DNA of 57,027 nt from Desulfobulbaceae bacterium UBA2262 (lineage in GTDB: Bacteria > Desulfobacterota > Desulfobulbia > Desulfobulbales > Desulfurivibrionaceae), in contig DDXK01000015.1 of the NCBI GenBank assembly GCA_002347185.1, forward strand, positions 2,853-59,879. The letters are read 5' to 3'. Made by a program: the position numbers and the translations under genes. This document shows positions 17,807-25,768 of the stretch, piece by piece. The notes beneath the pieces are model-generated. The model did not search any database and was not told where the DNA came from. It saw only the letters and a list, made by a program, of their open reading frames with translations. Position 1 is the stretch's first letter. Each line of letters begins with the position of its first letter.

Positions 17807-18003
17807 GGATAGTCTGTAACGGCATGGAGCGGGAGGTTGCCGGCGGCACTCTGCTTGCTGATTTTATCCGACAACTTGGGCTTGAGCTGGAAACGGTGGT
17901 GGCGGAATGCGATGGCCGCATCCTCAAGCGCGAAGAATATGAAACCCATGAGTTGCACGAAGGGTCGAGGGTTGAGTTGATCCGGTTTGTGGGAGGAGGT
18001 TGA
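17803..18003 (+). CDS. thiS: Sulfur carrier protein ThiS
   Basis: Ubiquitin-like carrier whose C-terminal thiocarboxylate donates sulfur to the thiazole ring. The 66-residue protein has MRIVCNGMEREVAGGTLLAD at the N terminus and ends FVGGG, supplying the needed C-terminal Gly-Gly. It overlaps thiF (ATGA), and thiG starts one base after its stop, so thiF-thiS-thiG are very likely translated as a unit. Confidence 0.92.
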   Translation: MRIVCNGMEREVAGGTLLADFIRQLGLELETVVAECDGRILKREEYETHELHEGSRVELIRFVGGG

Positions 18004-18004
18004 G

Positions 18005-18772
18005 ATGTTGACCATTGCTGGCAGGAAATTTCGCTCCAGGCTCTTTGGCGGCACCGGGAAATTCGCTTCTCCCGAGGTCATGAGGGAGGCTCTTGCCGCC
18101 TCCGGCTGCGAGATGGTGACCGTGGCCCTGCGTCGGGTGGATCTCGGCAATCCGGCCGACGATATCATGCGGGTCCTGGACCGCGAGCGGTACCTCTTCC
18201 TGCCGAACACCTCCGGGGCGCGCGATGCCCAGGAGGCCATCCGGCTCGCCCATCTGGCCCAGGCCTCGGGCGGCGGTGAATGGCTGAAGCTCGAAGTGAC
18301 CCCCGACCCCAGGACCCTGCTGCCCGATCCGGTGGAAACCCTCAAAGCCACCGAGATTCTGGTCCGGGAAGGCTTCAAGGTGCTGCCCTATATCAATGCC
18401 GATCCAATCCTGGCGTTGCGCCTGCAGGATGCCGGGGCGGCCGCGGTGATGCCGCTCGGCTCTCCCATCGGCACCAACCAGGGGATATTGACCAGGTTTC
18501 AGATCGCCATCATCATCGAGCAGGCCCGGGTGCCGGTGGTGGTTGACGCGGGGCTGGGCGCGCCCTCCCATGCGGCGGAAGCCATGGAGATGGGGGCGGA
18601 TGCCGTCCTGGTCAATACGGCCATTGCCGTGGCCGGCGACCCGATCCGCATGGCCAGGGCCTTTGCCATGGCCGTCGAGGCGGGGCGTACTGCCTATGAG
18701 GCAGGACTTGGCACGGTGCGCAGGGATGCGGCCGCCTCTTCCCCGGAAGAGGGGCTTGGCTTCCTGCGCTGA
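18005..18772 (+). CDS. thiG: Thiazole synthase ThiG
   Basis: TIM-barrel enzyme that joins deoxyxylulose 5-phosphate, dehydroglycine and ThiS thiocarboxylate to make the thiazole phosphate. I start it at ATG 18005 with GGGAGGAGGTTGAG upstream, giving 255 residues. The family signatures are FGGTGKFASPEVM, VALRRVD, the active-site lysine in EWLKLEV, and the phosphate-binding MPLGSPIGTNQG. It sits between thiS and thiH. Confidence 0.96.
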   Translation: MLTIAGRKFRSRLFGGTGKFASPEVMREALAASGCEMVTVALRRVDLGNPADDIMRVLDRERYLFLPNTSGARDAQEAIRLAHLAQASGGGEWLKLEVTPDPRTLLPDPVETLKATEILVREGFKVLPYINADPILALRLQDAGAAAVMPLGSPIGTNQGILTRFQIAIIIEQARVPVVVDAGLGAPSHAAEAMEMGADAVLVNTAIAVAGDPIRMARAFAMAVEAGRTAYEAGLGTVRRDAAASSPEEGLGFLR

Positions 18773-18780
18773 GGATGACG

Positions 18781-19902
18781 ATGTTTACCGTGCCTGAATT
18801 CACAGCGTTGCAGACAGCGATTGCCAGGGTCAGGGAAGAGGATGTCCTATCCGCTCTGCGGGGGGACCGGATCGGCATCCAGGGCCTTGCCGCCCTTCTT
18901 TCGCCCCTGGCGGAACCCCATCTCCCCGCCATGGCCGCCCGGGCCGCCTTCCTCACCGAGCAGCGTTTCGGCCGGACCATCCAGATGTACGCGCCCGTCT
19001 ATCTCTCCAGCTACTGCGCCAACCGTTGCGCCTACTGCGGTTTCTCGGCGGACAACACCATTGACAGGCGGGTCCTGACCTTCGCCGAGGCCGAGGCCGA
19101 GGCCATGATTCTCCACCAGCGGGGTTTTCAACATCTGCTTCTGGTTTCCGGAGAGGCGCCGGCCAAGGTCGGCGTCGATTATCTGGAGGAGATCGCGCGG
19201 CGTTTGCGGGATCGCTTTGCCGCTTTGTCCATCGAGGTGCAGCCCCTGGCGACCGGGGAGTACGCGCGGCTTTTCCGGGCCGGGATCACCTCCGTGGCCG
19301 TCTATCAGGAAACCTATGACCGGGAGGTCTACAAACAGGTGCATCTGGCGGGGCGCAAGGCTGATTTCGACCATCGCCTGGATACTCCCGCCCGGGCCGC
19401 GGCCGCCGGCATGCGGGAGGTCGGGATCGGCGCCCTGCTGGGCCTCGCGGACTGGCGGGCGGAGGGGCTGGCCCTGGGCCTCCATCTTGCCTGGTTGAGG
19501 AAGCATTTCTGGCGGACCGGACTTACGGTTTCCTTCCCGCGCATGCGGCCGGCGGAAGGGGAGTTCAAACCGCTCAAGCCGGTGGCTGAAAGAAATCTCA
19601 GCCAGATGATCTTTGCCCTGCGGATCTTCGACCCGGATGTTGGGCTCTATCTCTCGACCAGGGAGGAAGCCCGGTATCGGGATGGCATGATCGGTCTTGG
19701 GCCGACCCGGTATTCGGCGGGCTCGTGCACTGCGCCGGGCGGATACGGCCTGGCGGATGCGGGCGGCGAGCAGTTCGAGGTCGGGGACAGCCGGAGCCTC
19801 GCCGAGGTGAGCGCCGCCATCCAGGCAAAGGGCTTCGATCCGGTCCGCAAGGATTGGGATGCGGTTTTTCAAGCAAAGGGAGTCAGGCAGGAGGCTGCCT
19901 GA
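18781..19902 (+). CDS. thiH: 2-iminoacetate synthase ThiH (radical SAM)
   Basis: Cleaves tyrosine to dehydroglycine plus p-cresol for the anaerobic route to thiazole; this form, rather than the oxygen-dependent ThiO, fits an anaerobe. The radical-SAM cluster motif is YCANRCAYCGF (C-x3-C-x2-C, near residue 80). Other family blocks are VYQETYDREVYKQVH and FPRMRPAEGEF. I choose ATG 18781 because GAGG lies six bases upstream; ATG 18775 abuts that site. Length 373. Confidence 0.95.
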   Translation: MFTVPEFTALQTAIARVREEDVLSALRGDRIGIQGLAALLSPLAEPHLPAMAARAAFLTEQRFGRTIQMYAPVYLSSYCANRCAYCGFSADNTIDRRVLTFAEAEAEAMILHQRGFQHLLLVSGEAPAKVGVDYLEEIARRLRDRFAALSIEVQPLATGEYARLFRAGITSVAVYQETYDREVYKQVHLAGRKADFDHRLDTPARAAAAGMREVGIGALLGLADWRAEGLALGLHLAWLRKHFWRTGLTVSFPRMRPAEGEFKPLKPVAERNLSQMIFALRIFDPDVGLYLSTREEARYRDGMIGLGPTRYSAGSCTAPGGYGLADAGGEQFEVGDSRSLAEVSAAIQAKGFDPVRKDWDAVFQAKGVRQEAA

Positions 19903-19941
19903 AAAGATACGGACAACCATAAGGACGGAGGGGTGAACCCA

Positions 19942-21231
19942 ATGGCAGACCTGAAAAAAATGTACACCACCATTCTTGGTGACCACTTTCCCATGGAGAT
20001 GAAAATCACCTTTGGCGACCAGACCCTGGTCTATAAGAAAAAGACCTGGAAGATCGTCCAGGAGGACGGCACCGTTGACGAGCGGGGGGTGCGTTACGGC
20101 GAAAATCCCGACCAGGAAGCGGCGCTCTATGAGCTTGTCAACGGCAATCTGGTCCTGGGTGGCTGCGAGTTCATCGGTCCGGGCAAGGGACTGGTGAGCG
20201 GAATCAATGTCGAAGACATGCTGCAGGTGGGCAAGCACCCCGGCAAGATCAACCTGACCGACATCGACAATGGTCTCAACATCATCAAGTATCTCATGGC
20301 GAAACCGGCCGCGGTCATCCTCAAGCACAACAATCCTTGCGGCGCCGCCCATGGCGACAGCCTGGCCCAGGCCTACGACCGGGCTAACCGGGCGGACCGT
20401 ATTGCCGCCTTTGGCGGGGCCGTTATCCTGAACCGTGCCTGCGACAAGGCGACCGCCGAGCTGTTGAGCAAGAACTATCTGGAAGTGGTCTGCGCCCCGG
20501 AATTCGAGGACGGCACTCTCGCGATCCTGGCCCAGCGCAAGAACCTGCGGGTGGTGCGGATCAACCGCATCGACCGTCTGGCCGAGTTCGAGAAGTACCG
20601 TTTTGTCGATTTCAAGAGCCTCATCGACGGCGGCATCATTGTCCAGCAGTCGGCGGTCAATTCCATCCGCTCCGTCGCTGATCTCAAGCCCGCGGTCTGC
20701 ACCTCCAAAGGCCAGGAATACAAGGTGGAGCGCGAGCCGACCCAGCGGGAACTCGACGATATGATCTTCGGCTGGGCCGTGGAGCACGGGGTTACTTCCA
20801 ACTCGGTCATCTATGTGAAGGACGGCTGCACGGTGGGCATCGGCACCGGCGAGCAGGACCGGGTCGGCGTGGCCGACATCGCCGTGTACAAGGCCTACAC
20901 CAAGTACGCCGACATTCTCTGCTTCGATACCTTCGGGATCCCCTATGCCGATATGGTGCTTGAGATCGAGCAGGGCAAGCGGAACCAGGCGGACAAAGAG
21001 AAGATCGACGCCCAGACCAAGGCCGACAAGGCAGGGCTGCCAGGCTCGGTCATGATCTCCGACGCCTTTTTCCCATACCGCGACGGCGCCGATGTCGGCA
21101 TCAGGCAGGGGGTTTCCGCCATCCTGCAGGCCGGCGGCTCCATGCGTGACTTCGAGACCATCGAGGCCTGCAACGAGGCCAGGCCGCAGGTGGCGATGAA
21201 ATTCACCGGCCAGCGCTCCTTCAAGCACTGA
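19942..21231 (+). CDS. purH: Stand-alone AICAR transformylase (PurH C-terminal domain type)
   Basis: Formylates AICAR with 10-formyl-tetrahydrofolate in purine synthesis. The 429-residue protein matches only the transformylase part of PurH. The catalytic Lys-His motif is in LKHNNPCGAAHGD, and SDAFFPYRDGAD is also present; the N-terminal IMP cyclohydrolase domain of bifunctional PurH is missing. The ATG at 19942 has GGACGGAGGGG about nine bases upstream; an in-frame GTG at 19933 is too close to it. It lies 39 bp after thiH. The second activity must be encoded elsewhere. Confidence 0.85.
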   Translation: MADLKKMYTTILGDHFPMEMKITFGDQTLVYKKKTWKIVQEDGTVDERGVRYGENPDQEAALYELVNGNLVLGGCEFIGPGKGLVSGINVEDMLQVGKHPGKINLTDIDNGLNIIKYLMAKPAAVILKHNNPCGAAHGDSLAQAYDRANRADRIAAFGGAVILNRACDKATAELLSKNYLEVVCAPEFEDGTLAILAQRKNLRVVRINRIDRLAEFEKYRFVDFKSLIDGGIIVQQSAVNSIRSVADLKPAVCTSKGQEYKVEREPTQRELDDMIFGWAVEHGVTSNSVIYVKDGCTVGIGTGEQDRVGVADIAVYKAYTKYADILCFDTFGIPYADMVLEIEQGKRNQADKEKIDAQTKADKAGLPGSVMISDAFFPYRDGADVGIRQGVSAILQAGGSMRDFETIEACNEARPQVAMKFTGQRSFKH

Positions 21232-21261
21232 TGGATCGTGGTGTCGGCCGGTTTGTTTTCA

Positions 21262-21286
21262 GGCCCGGCCTCAGTCGGGCTTTTTT
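21262..21286 (+). terminator. Intrinsic terminator after purH-like gene
   Basis: Stem of GCCCG (21263-21267) with CGGGC (21276-21280), eight-base loop, then six T at 21281-21286. The short stem makes it weaker than the rplQ terminator. It separates the thi/purH operon from hgcA. Confidence 0.6.
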
Positions 21287-21433
21287 CTGCCGATGGCCGC
21301 TGCGCCTGTGGGCTGGATTTCTCGGCGAGGGCAGGTACTGGAGATGAGTAAGCACAAGGGGAGAGAGTGCGGCAGCCTTTCCGCCCATGGCCAGGAGAGC
21401 TGTTGAGGGTCGAAGCCTCCCCCCCGGGTTCCG

Positions 21434-22483
21434 GTGGAGAAAGAGAGACAGGCCTTCGTGACCGCAGTGCTCGATACCGCCGTCGGCCCGGTGCCGAAGG
21501 TGGCCACCAGGCTTGGGCCCGTTGATCACTGGGGCCGGGTGCTGGTCCGCCTCGGCATCGGCCGCATGCGTTACGCCATCGAGCCCGGCCTCTATGCGGT
21601 GGGAAATCCGGATGGCAAGTCACCGATTTTCGTCACCGCCAACTACAAGCTGAGCTTCGATCAGCTGCGCGGCGCCCTGCACAAAAAACAGGCCTGGATT
21701 CTCGTCCTTGACACCAACGGCATCAATGTCTGGTGCGCGGCCGGCAAGGGCAGCTTCTCCACCGGCCCCTTGGTGCAAAGCGTTCTGGCGGAAAGGCTTG
21801 CCGAACTGGTGAGTCACCGGACCCTGATCCTGCCGCAGCTTGCCGCGTCCGGGGTGGCCGCCCATCTGGTCAGAAAAGAGTGCGGGTTTGCCGTGTGGTA
21901 CGGGCCGGTCTGCGCCAGCCATCTTCCCGCCTACTGGCGCAACGGCTTCAAGGCCAGTCGGCGCATGCGGCGCAAGGAGTTTCCCCTGGCGGCCCGGGCG
22001 GAACTGATCCCCATGGAGCTGGTCAATGCCGGCAAGTGGGCCATCCCGCTCATGCTCGTTATCCTCTTCCTGAACAGCCTTCTGACTCCGGAGAGTTTCG
22101 GGCTCGATGGGCGGGCCGGGAAAACCCCCCTGCCCATTTTGCTGCTGAGCTCTGGCATCGCGGCCGGCTCCATCCTCACCCCGCTCCTGCTCTTTATCCT
22201 GCCGGGTCGTGCTTTTGCCGTCAAGGGGCTGCTGGCCGGCATCCTGCTCAATGGCATTCTTTTCTGGGAAAATTATCGCGCCTTTACCGGCGAGCCCCCG
22301 TCATCCTCGGCAGGCTGGCTGCTGATCTCTTTGGCCCTCGCCTCGTTGCTTGCCATGAACTTCACCGGCTGTTCGACCTTCACTTCCCCTTCCGGGGTGC
22401 GCAAAGAGCTGCGCGTGGCGCTGCCCCTGCAGCTTGCCGCCATCGCCGTGGGGGGGGCTCTCTGGTTGAGCTCCTTGCTGTAA
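21434..22483 (+). CDS. hgcA: Mercury methylation corrinoid protein HgcA
   Basis: Membrane corrinoid protein that transfers a methyl group to Hg(II); hgcA is the marker gene of mercury methylators. The cap-helix motif NVWCAAGKG is intact, with the cobalt-ligating cysteine at residue 101. The soluble corrinoid domain spans residues 1-185, with VTANYKLSFDQLRGAL and WILVLDTNG. Residues 190-349 hold about five membrane segments, including MNFTGCSTFTSPSGV, a family signature. The start is GTG 21434; an in-frame TGA at 21404-21406 leaves no earlier ATG, and no good ribosome-binding site is visible, so the start is the weak point. hgcB follows after 9 bp. Confidence 0.95.
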   Translation: MEKERQAFVTAVLDTAVGPVPKVATRLGPVDHWGRVLVRLGIGRMRYAIEPGLYAVGNPDGKSPIFVTANYKLSFDQLRGALHKKQAWILVLDTNGINVWCAAGKGSFSTGPLVQSVLAERLAELVSHRTLILPQLAASGVAAHLVRKECGFAVWYGPVCASHLPAYWRNGFKASRRMRRKEFPLAARAELIPMELVNAGKWAIPLMLVILFLNSLLTPESFGLDGRAGKTPLPILLLSSGIAAGSILTPLLLFILPGRAFAVKGLLAGILLNGILFWENYRAFTGEPPSSSAGWLLISLALASLLAMNFTGCSTFTSPSGVRKELRVALPLQLAAIAVGGALWLSSLL

Positions 22484-22492
22484 GGGGGAAAA

Positions 22493-22762
22493 GTGAGTGC
22501 GTCCTATCTGAAAAATGTCGCCAGCCTGGTTTTCGTCCAGGAAGAGTGCGTCGGCTGCGGCATGTGCTACGAGGTGTGCCCGCACGGGGTGTTTGTCCTC
22601 CTGGAGGGCAAGGCGCGGATCGCCCTTCCGGACAACTGCATGGAGTGCGGGGCCTGCGCCGTGAATTGCCCCGTCGGTGCCATTGCCGTGCAGGCCGGGG
22701 TGGGCTGCCTCACCGCCATTGTCAACTCACTGCTGCGCGGCAGAAAGGCGAACGGCCGGTAA
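22493..22762 (+). CDS. hgcB: Mercury methylation ferredoxin HgcB
   Basis: Two-cluster ferredoxin that reduces the HgcA corrinoid and probably handles Hg(II). Cluster motifs are CVGCGMCYEVCP (residues 19-30) and CMECGACAVNCP (49-60). The extra conserved cysteine is present at residue 72 in AGVGC. The start is GTG 22493 behind AAGGGGGAAAA. The protein stops at residue 89 with RGRKANGR, so it lacks the cysteine(s) found at the C terminus of characterised HgcB such as that of ND132 (from memory). It lies 9 bp after hgcA and 15 bp from the end of the convergent hydA. Confidence 0.95.
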   Translation: MSASYLKNVASLVFVQEECVGCGMCYEVCPHGVFVLLEGKARIALPDNCMECGACAVNCPVGAIAVQAGVGCLTAIVNSLLRGRKANGR

Positions 22763-22777
22763 GTTTCCTGCCCCGCT

Positions 22778-24052
22778 TCAATGCACCGAACAGGAGATGC
22801 AGGGGTCGTAGGCGCGCACCAGCATTTCCGCCAGCAGTTCGATGTCCTGATCCGTTTTGCCCTTTCTGGCGTAATCCCGCGCCAGGGCCGCGATGTCCCG
22901 CTGGATATTGCCGTGGTTCTGGCTGGTGGGGATCACGCAATCCGCCTTTTTCACCCTGCCCTGTGCATCGAATTCATAATAGTGATAGAGGATGCCGCGT
23001 GGCACCTCCACCGCTCCGACCCCTTTCCCCCTGCATGCCGTGACCGGCTGCCGCGGTTCCTGCCAGGGAGTGTCGAGCATGGCCTCGATAATGCGCAGGG
23101 AGTCGAAGACCACATGCACGCATTCGACCAGCTGCGCCACGTTGTTCAGGTACGGGTTGTGGTTCACCGGGCTGAGCCCCAGGGCTGCCGAGATCTCCCG
23201 GGCCGTGGGGTGGAGGAGGGCGAAGTTGTTGTTCAGGCGGGCCAGGGCGCCGACGGCAAAGGCGTCGCGGGAAAGCCGGCTCAGCTTGGAGGTGAAGCCC
23301 GGCTGGCAGTACTCGTTGGTCATGGCTCGGTATTGATGCTCCTTCTTCCGGACCCCATCGCTGGAGACAAGCCCGCCGCCGATAAAGGGGTAGCTCTCCC
23401 CGCCCTTGAGGGAGACGAACTCCGTCTCCCTGCTGAAATCCGGGATGGCGAAGGTCTTGAAGAGTTCCGCCGCCGCGAGAAGATCAGGCACGCATTCCTG
23501 CAGGCGTTTTCCGATCTCGGCGAGCTGCCGTTTCTCCGGCAGCATGGTGAAGCCGCCCACCACGGTGCGGGTGGGGTGCAGCCTGCGGCCGCCGATGAGA
23601 TCGCAGGCGTCGTTGGCCAGGAGCTTGAGGCGCAGGGCGCGGGCCACCTCTTCCGGATGGGTTTTCGCCAGGGGCAGGACGCTGCCGGTGCCGAGAAAAT
23701 CCGGGGCGGCAAGAAAATAGAGATGGAGGATATGGCTTTGCAGCGTCTCCATGTGCTTTAGGAGGAGGCGCAGGTCCGCGGTCTGGGCCGAGGGCGTGAT
23801 GCCGAAGGCGTTCTCCACGGCGCGGATGCTGGCCAGGGTATGGCCGATGGAGCAGATGCCGCAGATGCGCCCGCAGAGGTAGGGCGCGTTTTCCCAGTGC
23901 TTCCCCACCAGCATGGCCTCGAAAAAACGCGGGGTCTCCACCACCTCCCAGCTCGCCTCCCTGACCTTACCATCCTTGATGCTGATTTTGATATTGCCGT
24001 GGCCTTCAACCCTGGTCAGATGCTGGACATTGACGTCGCAGGAAATCTTCAT
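22778..24052 (-). CDS. hydA: NiFe hydrogenase large subunit (group 3b-like, sulfhydrogenase alpha)
   Basis: Catalytic subunit holding the NiFe(CN)2CO centre. The L1 motif RICGICSIGH (Cys64, Cys67) and the L2 motif DPCISCSVH (Cys418, Cys421) are intact. The L2 form and the four-gene set point to group 3b, soluble NADP-linked hydrogenases; that assignment is by family knowledge. The ORF ends at His424, directly after L2, so no C-terminal peptide needs to be cut off during maturation. I start it at ATG 24052, overlapping the hydD stop by four bases. Length 424. Confidence 0.93.
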   Translation of the reverse strand: MKISCDVNVQHLTRVEGHGNIKISIKDGKVREASWEVVETPRFFEAMLVGKHWENAPYLCGRICGICSIGHTLASIRAVENAFGITPSAQTADLRLLLKHMETLQSHILHLYFLAAPDFLGTGSVLPLAKTHPEEVARALRLKLLANDACDLIGGRRLHPTRTVVGGFTMLPEKRQLAEIGKRLQECVPDLLAAAELFKTFAIPDFSRETEFVSLKGGESYPFIGGGLVSSDGVRKKEHQYRAMTNEYCQPGFTSKLSRLSRDAFAVGALARLNNNFALLHPTAREISAALGLSPVNHNPYLNNVAQLVECVHVVFDSLRIIEAMLDTPWQEPRQPVTACRGKGVGAVEVPRGILYHYYEFDAQGRVKKADCVIPTSQNHGNIQRDIAALARDYARKGKTDQDIELLAEMLVRAYDPCISCSVH

Positions 24053-24861
24053 GCCTTGTTTCTCCCGGCTTTTTTCTTTTTCCCGGTCAGGGTATCGAGG
24101 CAGGAGGCAAAGCCGCCAAAGCATTCCAGGCGGTCGATGAGGACCTCCCGGCTGAAGCCGTGTCTGGTCATGATTTTTTCAAGTTCCTTGATGTTGGCCA
24201 CTTCGGCCGGTCCCCGGCATCCCCAGCAGCCCCGCCGGTTGCCGGTGCACCAGGCATCGCAACCGGCGCGGGTGACGGGACCGAGACAGGGTTCGCCAAG
24301 CTCGAAAAGGCAGATATTCTCGTTGGCCTTGCACTCCATGCAGACCGGGTATTCCGGCAGGCGCACCGCCTTGCCCACCACCAGATTGGTGACGATTCGT
24401 TCCACCTCCTCCTTTTTGACGGGGCAGCCGTAAATCTTGAGATCCACGGTGACAAAGTCTTCCAGGGGCTGTACGTCCCTCGTCTCGATGGCAAAGTCGC
24501 CGTAGACCTCTTTTTTGACCCAGGCAAGATCGCCAAAGCGATTTTTGAGCCTGTTCACCCCGCCGAAGCAGGCGCAGGAGCCCAAGGCCACCAGAACCCT
24601 GGCCTTTTCGCGGATCTCCCGCAGGCGGACGATTTCGTCCTCCCGGCTGACACTGCCCTCGACAAAGGCGATTTCGTAGTCATCGCTCCGCTCGCTCATC
24701 CCTTCCCTAAAGTTGACGATGGTGACGAGGTTTAAGAAGTCCAGCAGGGTGGCCTCGTTGTTTAGGATCTGCAGCTGGCAGCCCTCGCAGGAAGTGAGCT
24801 CGAAAAAGCCGACCCTGGGGCGGCTCAGGGGAACGCCCAGGTAGGAAAGCGCATCGCTCAT
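24049..24861 (-). CDS. hydD: NiFe hydrogenase small subunit (sulfhydrogenase delta)
   Basis: Electron-transfer partner of HydA. The proximal-cluster cysteines are in FFELTSCEGCQL (about residue 25), ALGSCACFGGVN and YGCPVKKEEVERI. The C-terminal half has further cysteine groups (CMECKANENICL, PCLGPVTRAGCDAWC and GCWGCRG), enough for medial and distal iron-sulfur clusters. The 270-residue protein has no twin-arginine leader, so the enzyme is cytoplasmic. One base separates the hydG stop from its ATG. Confidence 0.92.
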   Translation of the reverse strand: MSDALSYLGVPLSRPRVGFFELTSCEGCQLQILNNEATLLDFLNLVTIVNFREGMSERSDDYEIAFVEGSVSREDEIVRLREIREKARVLVALGSCACFGGVNRLKNRFGDLAWVKKEVYGDFAIETRDVQPLEDFVTVDLKIYGCPVKKEEVERIVTNLVVGKAVRLPEYPVCMECKANENICLFELGEPCLGPVTRAGCDAWCTGNRRGCWGCRGPAEVANIKELEKIMTRHGFSREVLIDRLECFGGFASCLDTLTGKKKKAGRNKA

Positions 24862-24862
24862 C

Positions 24863-25765
24863 TCAGATAGCCTCTTTCAGGTTCAGCACCGACCAGTAAT
24901 CAAAGACCGGGCCGTCCAGGCAGGTGTAGGTGGAGCCGATGTTGCAACGGCAGCATTTGCCCCGGCCGCAGTGCATGCGCCGCTCCAGGGAAACGAACAT
25001 CTTCTCCATGGGCAGGCCCGCCTCGGTGAGCATGGCGCAGACGGAGCGGAACATCACCGGCGGCCCGCAGACAATGGCATGGGTGTTGTTTTTCAGGTCG
25101 GTGTCTTCGCTGATTCTTTCTTTCAGGATCTCGGTGATCAGACCGGTGCGGCCCCGCCACTTCCGGTCCGCCTTGTCCACGGTGATGGCCAGATTGATGT
25201 CGAAGCGGCGCCACTCCTCGTACTGGTAGGTGAAGAGCAGCTCGGCCGCGGCCCTGGCCCCGTACATGATATCGACCCGGCCGAAGCGGCTCCGGTTTTC
25301 GAGGACTGCCAGCAGGGGCGAGCGGAGGGGCACCAGCCCCAGGCCCCCGGCAATGAGGAGGATGTCCTGGCCATACATCCTTTCGATGGGGAAGTGGGTG
25401 CCAAAAGGGCCGGCAAGCCCCACCCTGGTTCCGCGCTCCACCCGGCTCAAGAAATTGGTGAGGTTGCCAACCGCCCGGATGCAAAGCTCGATATCGCCGT
25501 GCCGGACCGGGGAGGAGGAGATGGAGAAGGGCGCCTCGCCGATGCCTGGCAGCTCCAGCATCACGAACTGGCCGGGCAGGAAGGAGAAGCGGTTGCGTTG
25601 GTCCTGGTCGCAGAGTTGGATCTGGTAGAGTTTTTCGCTTGCGGTCAGCTGGTAGATGCTGGTGATCTCCGCCTGAAAGGCGTACTCGAAGCCGCCGGCA
25701 TCCTCCTTGCGGCGATGCGCTTTGCCTGGGTTCAGTGGCTGTTGCAAGGGCAGCGGGTTTTCCAT
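24863..25765 (-). CDS. hydG: Hydrogenase FAD/NAD(P)-binding subunit (sulfhydrogenase gamma)
   Basis: Diaphorase subunit passing electrons between the hydrogenase clusters and NAD(P). It has a ferredoxin-reductase-like FAD domain (LPGQFVMLELPGIGEAPFSI, about residues 60-85), a nucleotide-binding domain (LLIAGGLGLVPLRSPL, then AIVCGPPVMFRSV) and a C-terminal 2Fe-2S site with cysteines in MHCGRGKCCRCNIG and YTCLDG. Length 300. It is the second gene of the minus-strand hydBGDA operon, with a 3 bp gap from hydB. Confidence 0.9.
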   Translation of the reverse strand: MENPLPLQQPLNPGKAHRRKEDAGGFEYAFQAEITSIYQLTASEKLYQIQLCDQDQRNRFSFLPGQFVMLELPGIGEAPFSISSSPVRHGDIELCIRAVGNLTNFLSRVERGTRVGLAGPFGTHFPIERMYGQDILLIAGGLGLVPLRSPLLAVLENRSRFGRVDIMYGARAAAELLFTYQYEEWRRFDINLAITVDKADRKWRGRTGLITEILKERISEDTDLKNNTHAIVCGPPVMFRSVCAMLTEAGLPMEKMFVSLERRMHCGRGKCCRCNIGSTYTCLDGPVFDYWSVLNLKEAI

Positions 25766-25768
25766 GGG

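Noticed and set aside
18847..21228. Long open frame antisense to thiH and the AICAR transformylase gene
   Set aside because: Its sequence is the GC-rich complement of two well-supported genes and contains no recognisable domain; codon bias explains it.
21287..21433. Cobalamin riboswitch before hgcA, expected for a corrinoid protein
   Set aside because: No B12-box-like GCCACTG sequence and too little space for the full fold.
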